Below the pieces are notes generated by a model, which ran no database searches, was not told the DNA's origin, and saw only the letters and a program-made list of their open reading frames with translations. A DNA stretch of 37,509 bases from Acidobacteriota bacterium (GTDB lineage: Bacteria; Acidobacteriota; Blastocatellia; Pyrinomonadales; Pyrinomonadaceae): contig QHXQ01000079.1 in assembly GCA_003223935.1 (NCBI GenBank), positions 1-37,509 of the forward strand. The letters run 5' to 3'. Positions 1 through 8,791 of the stretch are shown here, piece after piece. Within the stretch, counting starts at the first letter, position 1. Each line of letters opens with the position of its first letter. The position numbers were made by a program, and so were the translations under genes.

Positions 1-1
1 C

Positions 2-673
2 GTTGACACGGTGCTCTATTTCGAGGGCGAGCGCCATCACAATCACCGCATCATCCGCGCCGCCAAGAATCGCTTCGGCGCAGCCAACGAACTAGGCGTC
101 TTTGAGATGACTGGCGCAGGGCTTGTGCCCGTCGCAAACCCTTCGCAGATGTTTCTGCAAGAGCGTCCGACGAACGTGGCCGGCTCGGTCGTGACCGCTT
201 GCATGGAAGGGACGCGCCCCCTGCTCGTGGAGATTCAGGCGCTCGTCTCCGATTCAAAATTCAACTATCCGTTGCGCACAGCGCAAGGCTTCAACACCAA
301 CCGTATCGCGCTCTTGATCGCTGTATTAGAGAAGCGCGTGGGTCTGCGCCTGCTCAGTTCCGATGTGTTTGTGAACATCGCGGGCGGGCTTGAGATTGAC
401 GAGCCGGCGGCCGACTTAGGCGTCGTCGCCGCCATCGTCTCAAGCTTTCGCAATCAGCCGCTCGATGCGGAGACGGCCGTCTTTGGCGAAGTCGGCCTAA
501 CGGGCGAAGTGCGCGGCGCGATGCAAGCGCAGACGCGCGCACGCGAAGCACAGGCGCTCGGCTTCAAAAAACTGATCATGCCCGCCTCAAACACAGAAGG
601 CTTGCAACGCCTCTTGGGCTTGCGCGTCGTCGGCGTCCGCTCGGTCGAAGAAGCGTTGGGCGAGTTGTTCTGA
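2..673 (+). CDS. radA: DNA repair protein RadA, C-terminal part (5' truncated by window edge)
   Basis: RadA is a RecA-like ATPase that helps process recombination intermediates and drives branch migration. The reading frame is open from base 2, so the gene starts outside the window and the zinc finger and Walker A region are not visible. The first visible residues (VDTVLYFEGE) are the normal RadA sequence before the RadA-specific KNRFG motif, which is seen about residue 22. From about residue 60 on is the Lon-protease-like C-terminal domain, with the stretches RTAQGFNTNR, VFVNIAGGLEIDEPAADLGV and FGEVGLTGEVR. The stop lies 70 bp before the PIN-TRAM gene. In Firmicutes radA is followed by disA and yacL; here disA is absent and the yacL-like gene follows directly. 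Family assignment is secure. Confidence 0.96.
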   Translation, partial: VDTVLYFEGERHHNHRIIRAAKNRFGAANELGVFEMTGAGLVPVANPSQMFLQERPTNVAGSVVTACMEGTRPLLVEIQALVSDSKFNYPLRTAQGFNTNRIALLIAVLEKRVGLRLLSSDVFVNIAGGLEIDEPAADLGVVAAIVSSFRNQPLDAETAVFGEVGLTGEVRGAMQAQTRAREAQALGFKKLIMPASNTEGLQRLLGLRVVGVRSVEEALGELF

Positions 674-743
674 GTTATAAACCCTGCCTGCCTCAAGCTT
701 TTCCGTGACGCGCTCGTTAAGGCCATGTTAATATCTTCGCCGT

Positions 744-1856
744 ATGCAGGCTGACCTCATACTAATTCGGTTTATCTTCGTTGCGATCCTCGTTGTGGCG
801 GGTTTCTTGCTGCATCCTGTGCCCGGCCCGCGCTACGTCTCGGCACTGGCGGGCGCGATCATCGCGGGCGCGATCATCCTCTTCGAGATGCGGATTCAAC
901 GCGCGTCTTTGAAGACGCTGATCGGCGCGGCGTTCGGTTCGCTGCTTGGCATCATCGGCGCGTATTTGATCGGCTCGCTCGTCGGTTCGATGGAGTCGCC
1001 CGCCGTCTCGCCGCACGCCAAGTCGTTTCTGATGCTCGTGCTGGTCTTCCCGATGGCCTACATCGGTTTGATCGTCGGCGCGGCCAAGGGCGACTACCTA
1101 GACCTCTCAGCTTTGGGCGGCATCTTCAGCGACAAGGCGACGCGCCGCGACATGAAGATTTTAGACACCTCAGTCATCATTGACGGGCGCATCGCAGACG
1201 TGGCCGAGGCCGGGTTCTTGAGTGGCACGATCATCGTCCCGCAGTTCATCCTGCGCGAACTGCAACAGGTCGCAGACTCGCCCGATTCATCCAAACGCCA
1301 ACGCGGCCGGCGCGGCCTAGACATGCTCAACCGTTTGCAGTCGAATCCCGCGCTCGACATACAGGTCGTGGACACAGATTATCCGGCCGTCCGCGAAGTC
1401 GATCTGAAACTGCTTGAGTTGTCGAAGCACTTGGACGCCGTCGTCGTCACCAACGATTTCAATCTGAACAAGGTCGCGCAACTGCACGGCGTCTCGGTCT
1501 TGAACATCAACGAACTGGCGAACGCCTTGAAGCCCGTCGTGTTGCCGGGCGAAGCGATGCGCGTCTTCATCCTCAAAGAGGGCAAAGAGTACAACCAAGG
1601 CGTCGCGTACCTTGACGACGGCACGATGGTCGTCGTGGATAACGCGCGCAAGATGATCGGCAAGAACGCCGACATCACCGTGACGAGCGTCTTGCAGACG
1701 ACCGCCGGTAAGATGATCTTCGGCAAACTCTACGAGGAGAGCGCGGAGAACTCCGGCATCCACACGACCGACGCGCGCCAGATCAACGGCGGCACGCGCC
1801 GCCCCTACCGCGATTCACGCGCGCCCGCCGCGGCTGCCCCGCGCGAACAGCAGTAA
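744..1856 (+). CDS. PIN and TRAM domain membrane protein (YacL family)
   Basis: The 370-residue protein begins with about 125 hydrophobic residues that look like four membrane helices. A PIN-domain nuclease fold follows: the first acidic residue is in LDTSVIIDGRIADV (about 134-147), and later acidic residues are in AVVVTNDFNLNKVA. A TRAM domain, a predicted RNA-binding beta-barrel, follows at about 265-325 (VLPGEAMRVFILKEGKEYNQ, then VVVDNARKMIG). This is the YacL architecture: membrane-anchored, with a predicted ribonuclease facing the cytoplasm. The last ~40 residues are Arg/Ala/Pro-rich and probably disordered. No strong Shine-Dalgarno precedes ATG 744, but no better start exists. The substrate of the family is not established. 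Confidence 0.9.
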   Translation: MQADLILIRFIFVAILVVAGFLLHPVPGPRYVSALAGAIIAGAIILFEMRIQRASLKTLIGAAFGSLLGIIGAYLIGSLVGSMESPAVSPHAKSFLMLVLVFPMAYIGLIVGAAKGDYLDLSALGGIFSDKATRRDMKILDTSVIIDGRIADVAEAGFLSGTIIVPQFILRELQQVADSPDSSKRQRGRRGLDMLNRLQSNPALDIQVVDTDYPAVREVDLKLLELSKHLDAVVVTNDFNLNKVAQLHGVSVLNINELANALKPVVLPGEAMRVFILKEGKEYNQGVAYLDDGTMVVVDNARKMIGKNADITVTSVLQTTAGKMIFGKLYEESAENSGIHTTDARQINGGTRRPYRDSRAPAAAAPREQQ

Positions 1857-1862
1857 CAGCAA

Positions 1863-1935
1863 TGACGAGTGACGTGTGACGTGTGACGAGTTAAAAACTT
1901 TGTCTCGCTCGTCACTTGTTACTCGTCACTTGTCA
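1863..1935. repeat. Inverted heptamer-repeat element A (yacL-like/ispD gap)
   Basis: The left arm 1863-1890 is four 7-bp units of the type TGACGAG/TGACGTG. The right arm 1908-1935 is four units of the type TCGTCAC/TTGTCAC. Reverse-complementing the left arm matches the right arm at 23 of 28 positions, with a 17-nt loop. The right arm ends 8 nt before the ispD ATG and occupies the place of a ribosome-binding site. Other gaps in the window have the same architecture with different heptamers. Confidence 0.8.
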
Positions 1936-1943
1936 CTGTTCTT

Positions 1944-2630
1944 ATGAACGTTGCCATCATCGTCGCGGCGGGGCAGGGCGCGCGCATGGGCGGCGGGCGC
2001 GCGAAGCAGTTTCTTGAATTGGCGGGCGTGCCCGTCATCGTTCACAGCCTCAGACGTTTCGAGCAGTGCGCGACGATTGCTGCTTGCATCGTCGTTCTGC
2101 CAGCGACTGAGACGAGCAGCTTTCTGACGATTGCCGAACAGTACAAGCTGCGCAAATTGACGCGCATCGTCGCGGGCGGCACGACGCGCACAGAATCGGT
2201 CGCGCGCGGCCTGCAAGCGGTGCAAGCAGCGACGGCCGGCATCATCGCTGTACATGACGGCGTGCGCCCGTTCGTCACACCCGCAGAGATTGATCAGACG
2301 GTGCGCGCCGCCGACGCAAGCGGCGCGGCCGTGCTCGTTGCGCCAGTCGTGGACACGATCAAAGAAATACACGGCGAGCAGATCACGCGCACGTTGCCGC
2401 GCGAGCAAATGCGCCGCGCGCTCACGCCGCAGTGCTTTCACTACGACCTGCTCTGTCGCGCTTATGAACGCGCACGCGCGCACAAACTTGAGGCGACGGA
2501 CTGTAGCGCGCTGGTCGAACAACTCGGCGTCTGTATCACCGCAGTCGCAGGCGACCCGCGCAACATCAAACTCACGCGCCCGGAAGACTTGGCGCTGGCG
2601 GAAATAATGATTAGAGAGTTCAAGGTTTAA
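1944..2630 (+). CDS. ispD: 2-C-methyl-D-erythritol 4-phosphate cytidylyltransferase
   Basis: IspD transfers CMP from CTP to methylerythritol 4-phosphate, the third step of the MEP isoprenoid pathway, in the cytosol. The 228 residues are normal family length. The N-terminal nucleotide-binding loop (AAGQGARMGG followed by AKQFLELAG), VHDGVRPFV, a TPQCF motif, an EATD motif and the C-terminal NIKLTRPEDLALAE are all present. Starting with MNVAIIVAAG fits the family, although no Shine-Dalgarno is visible because repeat element A fills the upstream positions. The last residues (EFKV) and the stop codon lie inside the left arm of repeat element B. ispF follows 62 bp downstream, so the two consecutive MEP enzymes are cotranscribed. 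Confidence 0.97.
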   Translation: MNVAIIVAAGQGARMGGGRAKQFLELAGVPVIVHSLRRFEQCATIAACIVVLPATETSSFLTIAEQYKLRKLTRIVAGGTTRTESVARGLQAVQAATAGIIAVHDGVRPFVTPAEIDQTVRAADASGAAVLVAPVVDTIKEIHGEQITRTLPREQMRRALTPQCFHYDLLCRAYERARAHKLEATDCSALVEQLGVCITAVAGDPRNIKLTRPEDLALAEIMIREFKV

Positions 2631-2691
2631 AGTTCAAGGTTCAAAGTTGGTTAGACTTTGAACCTTGAACTTCAAACCTTGAACTTTGAAC
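2617..2691. repeat. Inverted heptamer-repeat element B (ispD/ispF gap)
   Basis: The left arm 2617-2647 is built of variants of GTTCAAG/GTTCAAA. The right arm 2655-2685 is built of TTTGAAC/CTTGAAC units, and one further unit runs to 2691. The arms pair at 30 of 31 positions around a 7-nt loop. The left arm contains the ispD stop codon (2628-2630). The right arm ends 1 nt before the ispF ATG, so the ispD-ispF junction is almost wholly this element. Confidence 0.93.
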
Positions 2692-2692
2692 T

Positions 2693-3181
2693 ATGTTCAG
2701 GATCGGCATCGGCCACGACACGCATCGTCTGACGGAAGGGCTGCCTTTGATTTTGGGCGGCGTGACCATCGAGTCGCTGCGCGGCGCAGAAGGGCACTCG
2801 GATGCGGACGCGCTCGCGCACGCGATTGCCGACGCGATCCTCGGCGCGCTGTGCGAGGGCGATCTGGGCGTGCATTTTCCTGATCGCGATCCGCGTTGGC
2901 AGGGTGCAGACAGTCTGCAACTCTTGGCGCGCGTCGTCTGGCTCGCGCAGCAGAGCGGTTACACGGTCGTCAACGTGGACGCGACCGTCATGCTCGAACG
3001 CCCGCGCCTGCGCCCGCACATTCAAGCGATGCGCGAGAAACTGGCGCAGACGCTCGCGGTCAACACGAACTGCGTCAGCGTCAAAGCCAAGACCGGCGAA
3101 GGCGTGGACGCCGTCGGCGACTGGCGCGCGGTCACAGCGATGGCGGTCGTGCTGCTCGGCAAAACGGATTCCAAAGTGTAA
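2693..3181 (+). CDS. ispF: 2-C-methyl-D-erythritol 2,4-cyclodiphosphate synthase
   Basis: IspF cyclises CDP-methylerythritol 2-phosphate to the 2,4-cyclodiphosphate, releasing CMP, in the MEP pathway. The 162-residue length is typical. The metal-binding GHDTH is at residues 7-11. Next come the EGHSDADAL block with a second metal histidine, the FPDRDPRW region, and the C-terminal VKAKTGEGVDAVG signature with its threonine-glycine-glutamate core. ATG 2693 gives the standard MFRIGIGHD start, although no Shine-Dalgarno is available because a heptamer repeat ends 1 nt upstream. The stop is 12 nt before the ATG of the pyrimidine phosphorylase, so the two genes are very probably translated from one mRNA. 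Confidence 0.97.
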   Translation: MFRIGIGHDTHRLTEGLPLILGGVTIESLRGAEGHSDADALAHAIADAILGALCEGDLGVHFPDRDPRWQGADSLQLLARVVWLAQQSGYTVVNVDATVMLERPRLRPHIQAMREKLAQTLAVNTNCVSVKAKTGEGVDAVGDWRAVTAMAVVLLGKTDSKV

Positions 3182-3193
3182 TTGCGCGAATTT

Positions 3194-4531
3194 ATGCTCA
3201 ACCCGCAAGACGTGATCCGGCACAAACGCAACGGCGGCGAGTTGTCTCGGGAGGAGATCGAGTTCTTCGCGCGGGGCGTCGTGTCGGGTGAGTTTGCGGA
3301 CTATCAGGCAAGCGCGCTGTTAATGGCGATCTATTGGCGTGGCATGACCGAAGGCGAGCAGGCGGCGCTCACGCAGGCGATGCTTCGTTCGGGCGCGGTG
3401 CTTGATTTCTCGGATATTGACAAGCCGAAAGCCGACAAGCATTCGACCGGCGGCGTGGGCGATAAGACTTCGCTTTTGATCGCGCCGCTCGTCGCCGCGT
3501 GCGATGTGTGCGTGCCGATGATCTCTGGACGCGGCTTAGGACACACGGGCGGCACGCTCGACAAACTTGAATCAATCCCCGGCTATCGCGTGCGCCTGTC
3601 GCTCGACGAGTTCAGAGCGATTTTGCGGCGCATCGGATTTGCGATGATGGGGCAGACGGCAGAGCTTGCGCCCGCCGACCGCAAGCTCTACGCCTTGCGC
3701 GATGCGACCGCGACCGTCGAAGCGATTCCGCTCATCGTCGCTTCGATCATGTCGAAGAAGTTGGCCGCAGGACTCGACGCGCTCGCGCTCGACGTGAAGA
3801 CCGGCACGGGCGCGTTCATGCGCGAAGAAGCACGCGCGCGTGAATTGGCGCGCGCTTTGGTGGCAACCGGCAACGGCGCGGGCGTTCGCACCGAAGCTTT
3901 GTTGACAGACATGAATCAACCGCTTGGTCGCGCCGTCGGGCACGCGCTCGAAGTTCAGGAGTGCATTGAACTGCTGCGCGGCGAGGGACACGCACGCGCG
4001 TTGCCTGTGCTCGATCTGTCGGTTGAACTGTCGGCTCGTATGGTCGCTTTAACTGATCATGATGGTTCGGTTGATCGTGATGCGGCGCTTGCTGCGACGC
4101 GGGCGCGCGTGCAGCAGGCGCTCGCATCGGGCGCGGCGCTTGAGTGTTTCCGTGAGAACGTCGCGGCGCAGGGCGGCGACGTGCGCGTCTGCGATGAACC
4201 GGCGCGGCTTTTTGCTTCGGGCTTACGCGCGGTTAAGGTAGAATCGCCGCGCGCAGGATTTGTGACGCAGACGGATGCAGCCGAGATCGGTTTCGCCGTC
4301 GCAAGTATCGGCGGCGGGCGCGTGCGCGTCGAAGACGAGATCGATCCGGCCATCGGTTTCATTGCCAATGCGTGCATCGGCGATGAGGTGGCAGCAGGTG
4401 ACGCGCTCGGCGTGCTCTATTGCCGCGATGAAGGGCAAGCCCAAACGGCCGCGCCGCGCATCCAAAGGGCGTACACAATCGGCGACGAAGCCCCGACTCC
4501 GCCGAAATTAATTAAGGAAGTGATCGTATGA
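3194..4531 (+). CDS. Pyrimidine-nucleoside (thymidine) phosphorylase
   Basis: This enzyme splits pyrimidine nucleosides with phosphate into base and (deoxy)ribose 1-phosphate in the cytosol. The protein has 445 residues from ATG 3194; a TTG at 3182 would add four. The ATG is preferred because MLNPQDVIRHKRNG matches the usual family start. The phosphorylase family signature is clear: DKHSTGGVGDKTSL near residue 80, then SGRGLGHTGGTLDKLESIPG. The C-terminal domain has the usual GFV-x-DA-x-IG form. It is the first catabolic gene of the nucleoside module, and its TGA overlaps the ATG of the binding-protein gene (ATGA), indicating translational coupling. Hand inspection does not separate the deoA subtype (thymidine) from the pdp subtype (broad pyrimidine), so no symbol is given. 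Confidence 0.93.
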   Translation: MLNPQDVIRHKRNGGELSREEIEFFARGVVSGEFADYQASALLMAIYWRGMTEGEQAALTQAMLRSGAVLDFSDIDKPKADKHSTGGVGDKTSLLIAPLVAACDVCVPMISGRGLGHTGGTLDKLESIPGYRVRLSLDEFRAILRRIGFAMMGQTAELAPADRKLYALRDATATVEAIPLIVASIMSKKLAAGLDALALDVKTGTGAFMREEARARELARALVATGNGAGVRTEALLTDMNQPLGRAVGHALEVQECIELLRGEGHARALPVLDLSVELSARMVALTDHDGSVDRDAALAATRARVQQALASGAALECFRENVAAQGGDVRVCDEPARLFASGLRAVKVESPRAGFVTQTDAAEIGFAVASIGGGRVRVEDEIDPAIGFIANACIGDEVAAGDALGVLYCRDEGQAQTAAPRIQRAYTIGDEAPTPPKLIKEVIV

Positions 4532-5556
4532 AACTCTCAGGCTCAATCCTGCTGGCCCTGCTGTGCGTCTTGGCTTTGGTCTTGACGCCCGCGTGCAATC
4601 TGAGCAAGGCGAGCGCAGATGATAAGTCGAAAGTTCACGTCGGCATCGTCTTCGACATCGGCGGCAAAGACGACCGCTCGTTCAACGCTTCGGCGTGGGA
4701 GGGCGTGAAGCGCGCGGCGAAGGATTACCCGATTGTCCTGCGCGACGTTGAGCCGGGCGACCCGACTTCGCTTGAGCCGGCCATGCGCGCCTTCGCAGAG
4801 AAGGGCTACGATCTGATCATCGGCGTCGGCTTCACGCAGACGCCGGTCATACAACAGGTGGCGCACGACTACCCGAACTTAAAGTTTGCGATCATTGATG
4901 GCGTTGTGCCGCCCGAAGAGCAGTTGCCCAACGTCGCTTATCTACTCTTCAAAGAACATCAAGGCTCTTATCTTGTCGGCATGATCGCGGCGCGCAAGTC
5001 GCAGACCGGCACGATTGGGTTCATCGGCGGTATGGACATCCCGCTCATCCATCGCTTCGAGAAAGGCTACGAAGAGGGCGCGCGTGCGGTTAATCCGAAT
5101 ATCAAGGTGATCGAGAATTACGTCGGCGTAACCGACGTGGCGTGGAACAATCCGGGCAAGGGCAAGGAACTCGCGGTCGCGCAGTACGGCAAGGGCGCGG
5201 ACGTGATCTTTACGGCCGCAGGCAACTCCGGTCTCGGCGCGTTCGATGCCGCCGAGCAGAACGGCAAATTCGTCATCGGCGTGGACTCGGATCAGAACTG
5301 GGTCAAGCCGGGCTTCGTGCTGACGAGCATGGTCAAGCGCGTGGACAACGCTGTCTATCAGATCGTGGGCGACACGGTGCAGAGCCATTTTCAGGGCGGC
5401 GTACATGTCTTCGGATTGGACAATAAAGGCATTGACTACGCGCTGGATCAGTACAACGAAAAACTGATCCCGCCCGACGTGCTCAAGGATGTCGAAGCCG
5501 CGAAGCAGAAGATCATCAACGGGCAGATTCAAGTGACGGACGCAATGGCGAAGTAA
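4528..5556 (+). CDS. BMP-family nucleoside-binding lipoprotein of an ABC importer
   Basis: This 342-residue BMP/PnrA-type substrate-binding protein begins with a lipoprotein signal (MKLSGSILLALLCVLALVL, with the candidate lipid-bearing cysteine at residue 23 in LTPACN). It would sit on the outer face of the cytoplasmic membrane and deliver nucleosides to the permeases encoded downstream. Diagnostic stretches include VGIVFDIGGKDDRSFNASAW, FIGGMDIPLIHRFEKGYEEG, VIFTAAGNSGLGAFDAA and FVIGVDSDQNWVKPGFVLTS, all typical of BMP proteins. The ATG overlaps the phosphorylase stop. The neighbouring phosphorylases, kinase and deaminase strongly support a nucleoside substrate; purine versus pyrimidine preference cannot be read from the sequence. 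Confidence 0.95.
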   Translation: MKLSGSILLALLCVLALVLTPACNLSKASADDKSKVHVGIVFDIGGKDDRSFNASAWEGVKRAAKDYPIVLRDVEPGDPTSLEPAMRAFAEKGYDLIIGVGFTQTPVIQQVAHDYPNLKFAIIDGVVPPEEQLPNVAYLLFKEHQGSYLVGMIAARKSQTGTIGFIGGMDIPLIHRFEKGYEEGARAVNPNIKVIENYVGVTDVAWNNPGKGKELAVAQYGKGADVIFTAAGNSGLGAFDAAEQNGKFVIGVDSDQNWVKPGFVLTSMVKRVDNAVYQIVGDTVQSHFQGGVHVFGLDNKGIDYALDQYNEKLIPPDVLKDVEAAKQKIINGQIQVTDAMAK

Positions 5557-5564
5557 GCGCGAGG

Positions 5565-5996
5565 TTGGACAAGGCGGTGGCTGTTGACCTTGAAGACCTG
5601 CGCCGACATATGGCGCAACTGCCGGACGAGCAACTGCTCGACATCGTGACGCGCGAACGTCGGCAATATCGGCAAGTCGCGCTCGAAATAGCTGACGCAG
5701 AATTGCGGCGGCGCGGTCTGACGGCAACTGCGGCCAACTTAGCGGCGACGATTGCGAGTCAGCAAGCGAAGGCGCAGCCCGTCGCACGCACGGCGCGAAG
5801 CGGCCAAGACATTATCACGGGCGGCTGTTTACGACTTATCGGGTTAGTTTTTCTGTTGAGTATCACCGCTGACTTGGGCGGATTCTCGCGCTGGTTCTGG
5901 CCCGGTCTCTTGGGCTATGTGTTTACGCCGCTCGTGCTCGCTGGTCTGTTCGGCGCGGCCGGCTGGCTGTTGATGAAATTGAAGCATAAACCTTGA
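5565..5996 (+). CDS. Small predicted membrane protein, unknown function
   Basis: Not recognised. The 143-residue protein sits 8 bp after the binding-protein gene and 47 bp before the ABC ATPase, inside the nucleoside importer operon. The N-terminal ~75 residues are charged and probably helical (LPDEQLLDIVTRERRQYRQV, then IADAELRRRGLTATAANLAA). Two hydrophobic segments follow at about 84-103 and 114-137, and the protein ends in LKHKP. The longest reading begins at TTG 5565. GTG 5577 and ATG 5610 are in frame and also possible; none has a strong Shine-Dalgarno. The position suggests an accessory role in the importer or a passenger gene, but nothing in the sequence proves either. Confidence 0.72.
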   Translation: MDKAVAVDLEDLRRHMAQLPDEQLLDIVTRERRQYRQVALEIADAELRRRGLTATAANLAATIASQQAKAQPVARTARSGQDIITGGCLRLIGLVFLLSITADLGGFSRWFWPGLLGYVFTPLVLAGLFGAAGWLLMKLKHKP

Positions 5997-6043
5997 CCAG
6001 CATCCTAAGTTTTATCAACGCGCATATCAGTTGACAGTCACGC

Positions 6044-7561
6044 ATGCTTGAACTCAGGAACATCACGAAACGTTTCGGTGCGGTGCTGGCGAACGACCAT
6101 GTGAACATCAAGGTCAAGTCGGGCACGATCCACGCCATCGTCGGCGAGAACGGCGCGGGCAAATCAACCGCGATGCGGATCGCTTACGGTTTTTACACGG
6201 CCGACGAAGGCGAGATCATCGTTGATGGCCAGCCGCGCCGCATCGAGACGCCGCACGACGCCATCGCTCTGGGCATCGGCATGGTGCATCAACACTTCAT
6301 GTTGATCGAGCCGATGACCGTGACCGAGAACATCGTGCTCGGCGCAGAACCGGGCGGCGCGGTCGCGCTCGATCTAACAAAAGCGGCCGAGCGGATTCGC
6401 AAACTCTCCGAAGAGTTCCGGCTGGCGATTGATCCACACGCGACGATTGAGCATCTGTCGGTCGGGCAGCAGCAGCGTGTGGAACTCCTGAAGGCGCTCT
6501 ATCGTGAGGCGCAGCTTTTGATCTTGGACGAGCCGACGGCGGTGCTCGCGCCGCAAGAGGTCGAAGAGTTGTTTGCCATCCTGCGCCGCATGCGCGCGCA
6601 AGGCAAGACGGTCGTCATCATCACGCACAAGCTGGACGAAGTGTTAGCGATCTCCGACGAGGTGACCGTGATGCGCGACGGGCGCGTCGTCGGCGAATTG
6701 CAGACGAGCGCGACAAACGCGGCGGAGCTTGCGCGCATGATGGTCGGGCGCGACGTGTTGCTGCGCATCGAGAAGCCACAGGCGAAACCTGACAGCACAG
6801 TGCTCAGCGTTGAGCATCTGACGGTGACCGCGCGCGATGGCACACAGCGGCTCAAGGGCGTCTCGTTTCAAGTGCGCGCCGCAGAGATCGTCGGCATCGC
6901 GGGCGTCGAAGGGAACGGGCAGACGGAGCTAATCGAGGCGCTCGCGGGTTTGATTCCGCACGCACAGATGTCCGGCCGGATGGAATACTTGGGGCGCGAC
7001 ATCGCGCCCTTGGACGCGCGCTCACGCCGCGAACTCGGCATCGCCCACATCCCCGAAGACCGCCACCGGCGCGGGCTGCTGCTCGATTTCGATCTGAAAG
7101 AGAACTCCGTGCTTGGCGTCCACTATCGCCCACCCGTCGCGGTGAGTCTCGGCAGCGTGCTCTTAGACGACGGTGCGATCCGCAAACGCACGGAGCGGAT
7201 CATCGAAGACTTCGACGTGCGCCCCGCGAATCCAGACCTGCCGGCACGCTCGCTGTCAGGCGGCAACCAACAAAAGTTGATCATCGGGCGCGAGTTCGTC
7301 TTGCAACCGAAACTATTGCTCGTCGCGCAGCCGACGCGCGGCGTGGACATCGGCGCGATTGAATTCATCCATCGCAAACTCGTGCGCTTGCGCGACGAAG
7401 GCTGCGCCGTGCTCTTGGTCTCCGCCGAACTCGAAGAAGTGACCGCGCTCGCGGATCGGCTGCTCATCATCCACGACGGCGAGATCGTCGGCGAAGTTGA
7501 CCCAACTATTGCAACGCTCGAAGAGATCGGCTTGTTGATGACTGGGGGAAAAGAACAGTAG
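6044..7561 (+). CDS. ABC transporter ATP-binding protein, nucleoside importer (two cassettes)
   Basis: This 505-residue protein carries two ABC cassettes in one chain, as in sugar and nucleoside importers of the RbsA/NupO (YufO) type. Cassette 1 has Walker [10 protein letters not shown] (near residue 37), signature [10 protein letters not shown], and Walker [12 protein letters not shown]. Cassette 2 has a degenerate Walker A (GVEGNGQTE), signature [10 protein letters not shown], and [12 protein letters not shown] in place of Walker B with its catalytic glutamate. This asymmetry is normal for the family, where only the first site is fully active. The protein works at the cytoplasmic face, powering the two permeases encoded next. 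ATG 6044 gives the standard [12 protein letters not shown] start. The stop is immediately followed by repeat element C. Confidence 0.96.
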   Translation: MLELRNITKRFGAVLANDHVNIKVKSGTIHAIVGENGAGKSTAMRIAYGFYTADEGEIIVDGQPRRIETPHDAIALGIGMVHQHFMLIEPMTVTENIVLGAEPGGAVALDLTKAAERIRKLSEEFRLAIDPHATIEHLSVGQQQRVELLKALYREAQLLILDEPTAVLAPQEVEELFAILRRMRAQGKTVVIITHKLDEVLAISDEVTVMRDGRVVGELQTSATNAAELARMMVGRDVLLRIEKPQAKPDSTVLSVEHLTVTARDGTQRLKGVSFQVRAAEIVGIAGVEGNGQTELIEALAGLIPHAQMSGRMEYLGRDIAPLDARSRRELGIAHIPEDRHRRGLLLDFDLKENSVLGVHYRPPVAVSLGSVLLDDGAIRKRTERIIEDFDVRPANPDLPARSLSGGNQQKLIIGREFVLQPKLLLVAQPTRGVDIGAIEFIHRKLVRLRDEGCAVLLVSAELEEVTALADRLLIIHDGEIVGEVDPTIATLEEIGLLMTGGKEQ

Positions 7562-7562
7562 T

Positions 7563-7672
7563 CAGTGGTCAGTGGTCGGTGGTCAGTAGAAATATACTGA
7601 TGACTGAATCCTGATCCGGAGCACGAATAGCGAAACGCTACAGACCTACTGACCACTGACCACTGACCACTG
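7563..7672. repeat. Inverted heptamer-repeat element C (ABC ATPase/permease gap)
   Basis: The left arm 7563-7589 is made of GTCAGTG-type units and the right arm 7646-7672 of CACTGAC-type units. They pair at 26 of 27 positions. The 56-nt interior holds a small hairpin with arms TAGCG and CGCTA at 7628-7640. The right arm ends 3 nt before the permease ATG and leaves no Shine-Dalgarno. The left arm starts just after the ATPase stop codon. Confidence 0.93.
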
Positions 7673-7675
7673 CTT

Positions 7676-8773
7676 ATGAAACTACTGCGCGAAATACTCT
7701 TTCCGCTTATCGCCGTGCTGGCTGCGTTCTTGGTCGGCGCGATCATCGTGCTCTTGATTCACGACGACCCGATTGAGACCTACAAGCTCTTGATCGGCAG
7801 CGCGCTCTCTTGGCCCGACGGCATCGGCTACACGCTTTTTTACGCGACGCCGCTCATCTTTACGGGTCTCGCCGTCGCCGTCGCGTTTCGCTGCGGGCTG
7901 TTGAACATCGGCGCGGAAGGGCAACTCTACGTCGCGGCGTTTGCTGCCGCTTGGGTCGGCATCACGTTCGGCGGCGTGGAAGGCAGATCAATCGCCAACC
8001 TGTCGGCGTGGCTGCTTGTGCCGTTGGCTTGTTTCGCAGCGATGGCCAGCGGCGCGGTCTGGGGCGCAGTGCCCGGTGTGTTGAAGGCCAAGTTCGGCTC
8101 ACACGAAGTCATCAACACGATCATGATGAACTTCATCGCGCTCGCGCTCGTGAGCTACTTCACGCAGTATCACTACAAAGCGCAGGGCGACCCGATCCTG
8201 CAAACCGTGCCGATCAGCGCGAGCGCGCACATCGCACGGCTCGGCAAGTTTATTCCGGGTCTGCCCGAACGCATCCCTCTGAACATCGCTTTCTTTTTGG
8301 CGTTGCTGGCGTGCGTGCTCGTCTATATCTTTTTGTGGCGCACGAAGTGGGGCTATGAGATTCGCGCGACGGGCGCGAACCCGGCGGCGGCTGAATACGG
8401 CGGCATCTCGACGGGGCGACAGATCGTGTTGGCGATGGCCGTCTCTGGCGCGCTCGCAGGATTGGTCGGCGTCAACGAAGTGCTCGGCTATCGTTATCGC
8501 TATTACGACAGTTTCTCATCGGGCGTCGGCTACGGTTTCACAGGCATCGCGGTCGCGCTCTTAGGGCGCAATCATCCGGTCGGCGTCGTCTTCGCCGCGC
8601 TCTTCTTCGGCGCGTTGAAGCGCGGCGGTCTGTTCGTAGATATTTTTACCGAGCACGTCTCGAAAGATTTGGTCGAGGTGCTGAAGGCTCTAGTCATCTT
8701 GTTCGTCGCGGCGGAACTCTATTTTCGCGGACGCTTGGGCCGCTTCGGTCTAATGCGGCGCGCGAAAATTTGA
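7676..8773 (+). CDS. ABC transporter permease, nucleoside importer subunit 1
   Basis: This 365-residue integral membrane protein is of the RbsC/NupP (YufP) permease type, with about eight to ten hydrophobic segments starting at residues 8-28. Typical family stretches are FTGLAVAVAFRCGLLNIGAEGQ near residue 62, where the LNIGAEGQ block is characteristic of BMP-linked nucleoside permeases, and VINTIMMNFIALALVSYF. The cytoplasmic loop WGYEIRATGANPAAAEYGGI is the expected contact with the ATPase. Its partner permease begins 18 bp after the stop. The start codon lies 3 nt after a heptamer-repeat arm, so ribosome loading may be unusual. Confidence 0.95.
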   Translation: MKLLREILFPLIAVLAAFLVGAIIVLLIHDDPIETYKLLIGSALSWPDGIGYTLFYATPLIFTGLAVAVAFRCGLLNIGAEGQLYVAAFAAAWVGITFGGVEGRSIANLSAWLLVPLACFAAMASGAVWGAVPGVLKAKFGSHEVINTIMMNFIALALVSYFTQYHYKAQGDPILQTVPISASAHIARLGKFIPGLPERIPLNIAFFLALLACVLVYIFLWRTKWGYEIRATGANPAAAEYGGISTGRQIVLAMAVSGALAGLVGVNEVLGYRYRYYDSFSSGVGYGFTGIAVALLGRNHPVGVVFAALFFGALKRGGLFVDIFTEHVSKDLVEVLKALVILFVAAELYFRGRLGRFGLMRRAKI

Positions 8774-8791
8774 GCGGGTGAAACAAGGATA

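Noticed and set aside
7563..7672. CRISPR array suggested by tandem short repeats
   Set aside because: The repeats are 7 bp with no unique spacers, lie in inverted arms, and no cas genes are present.
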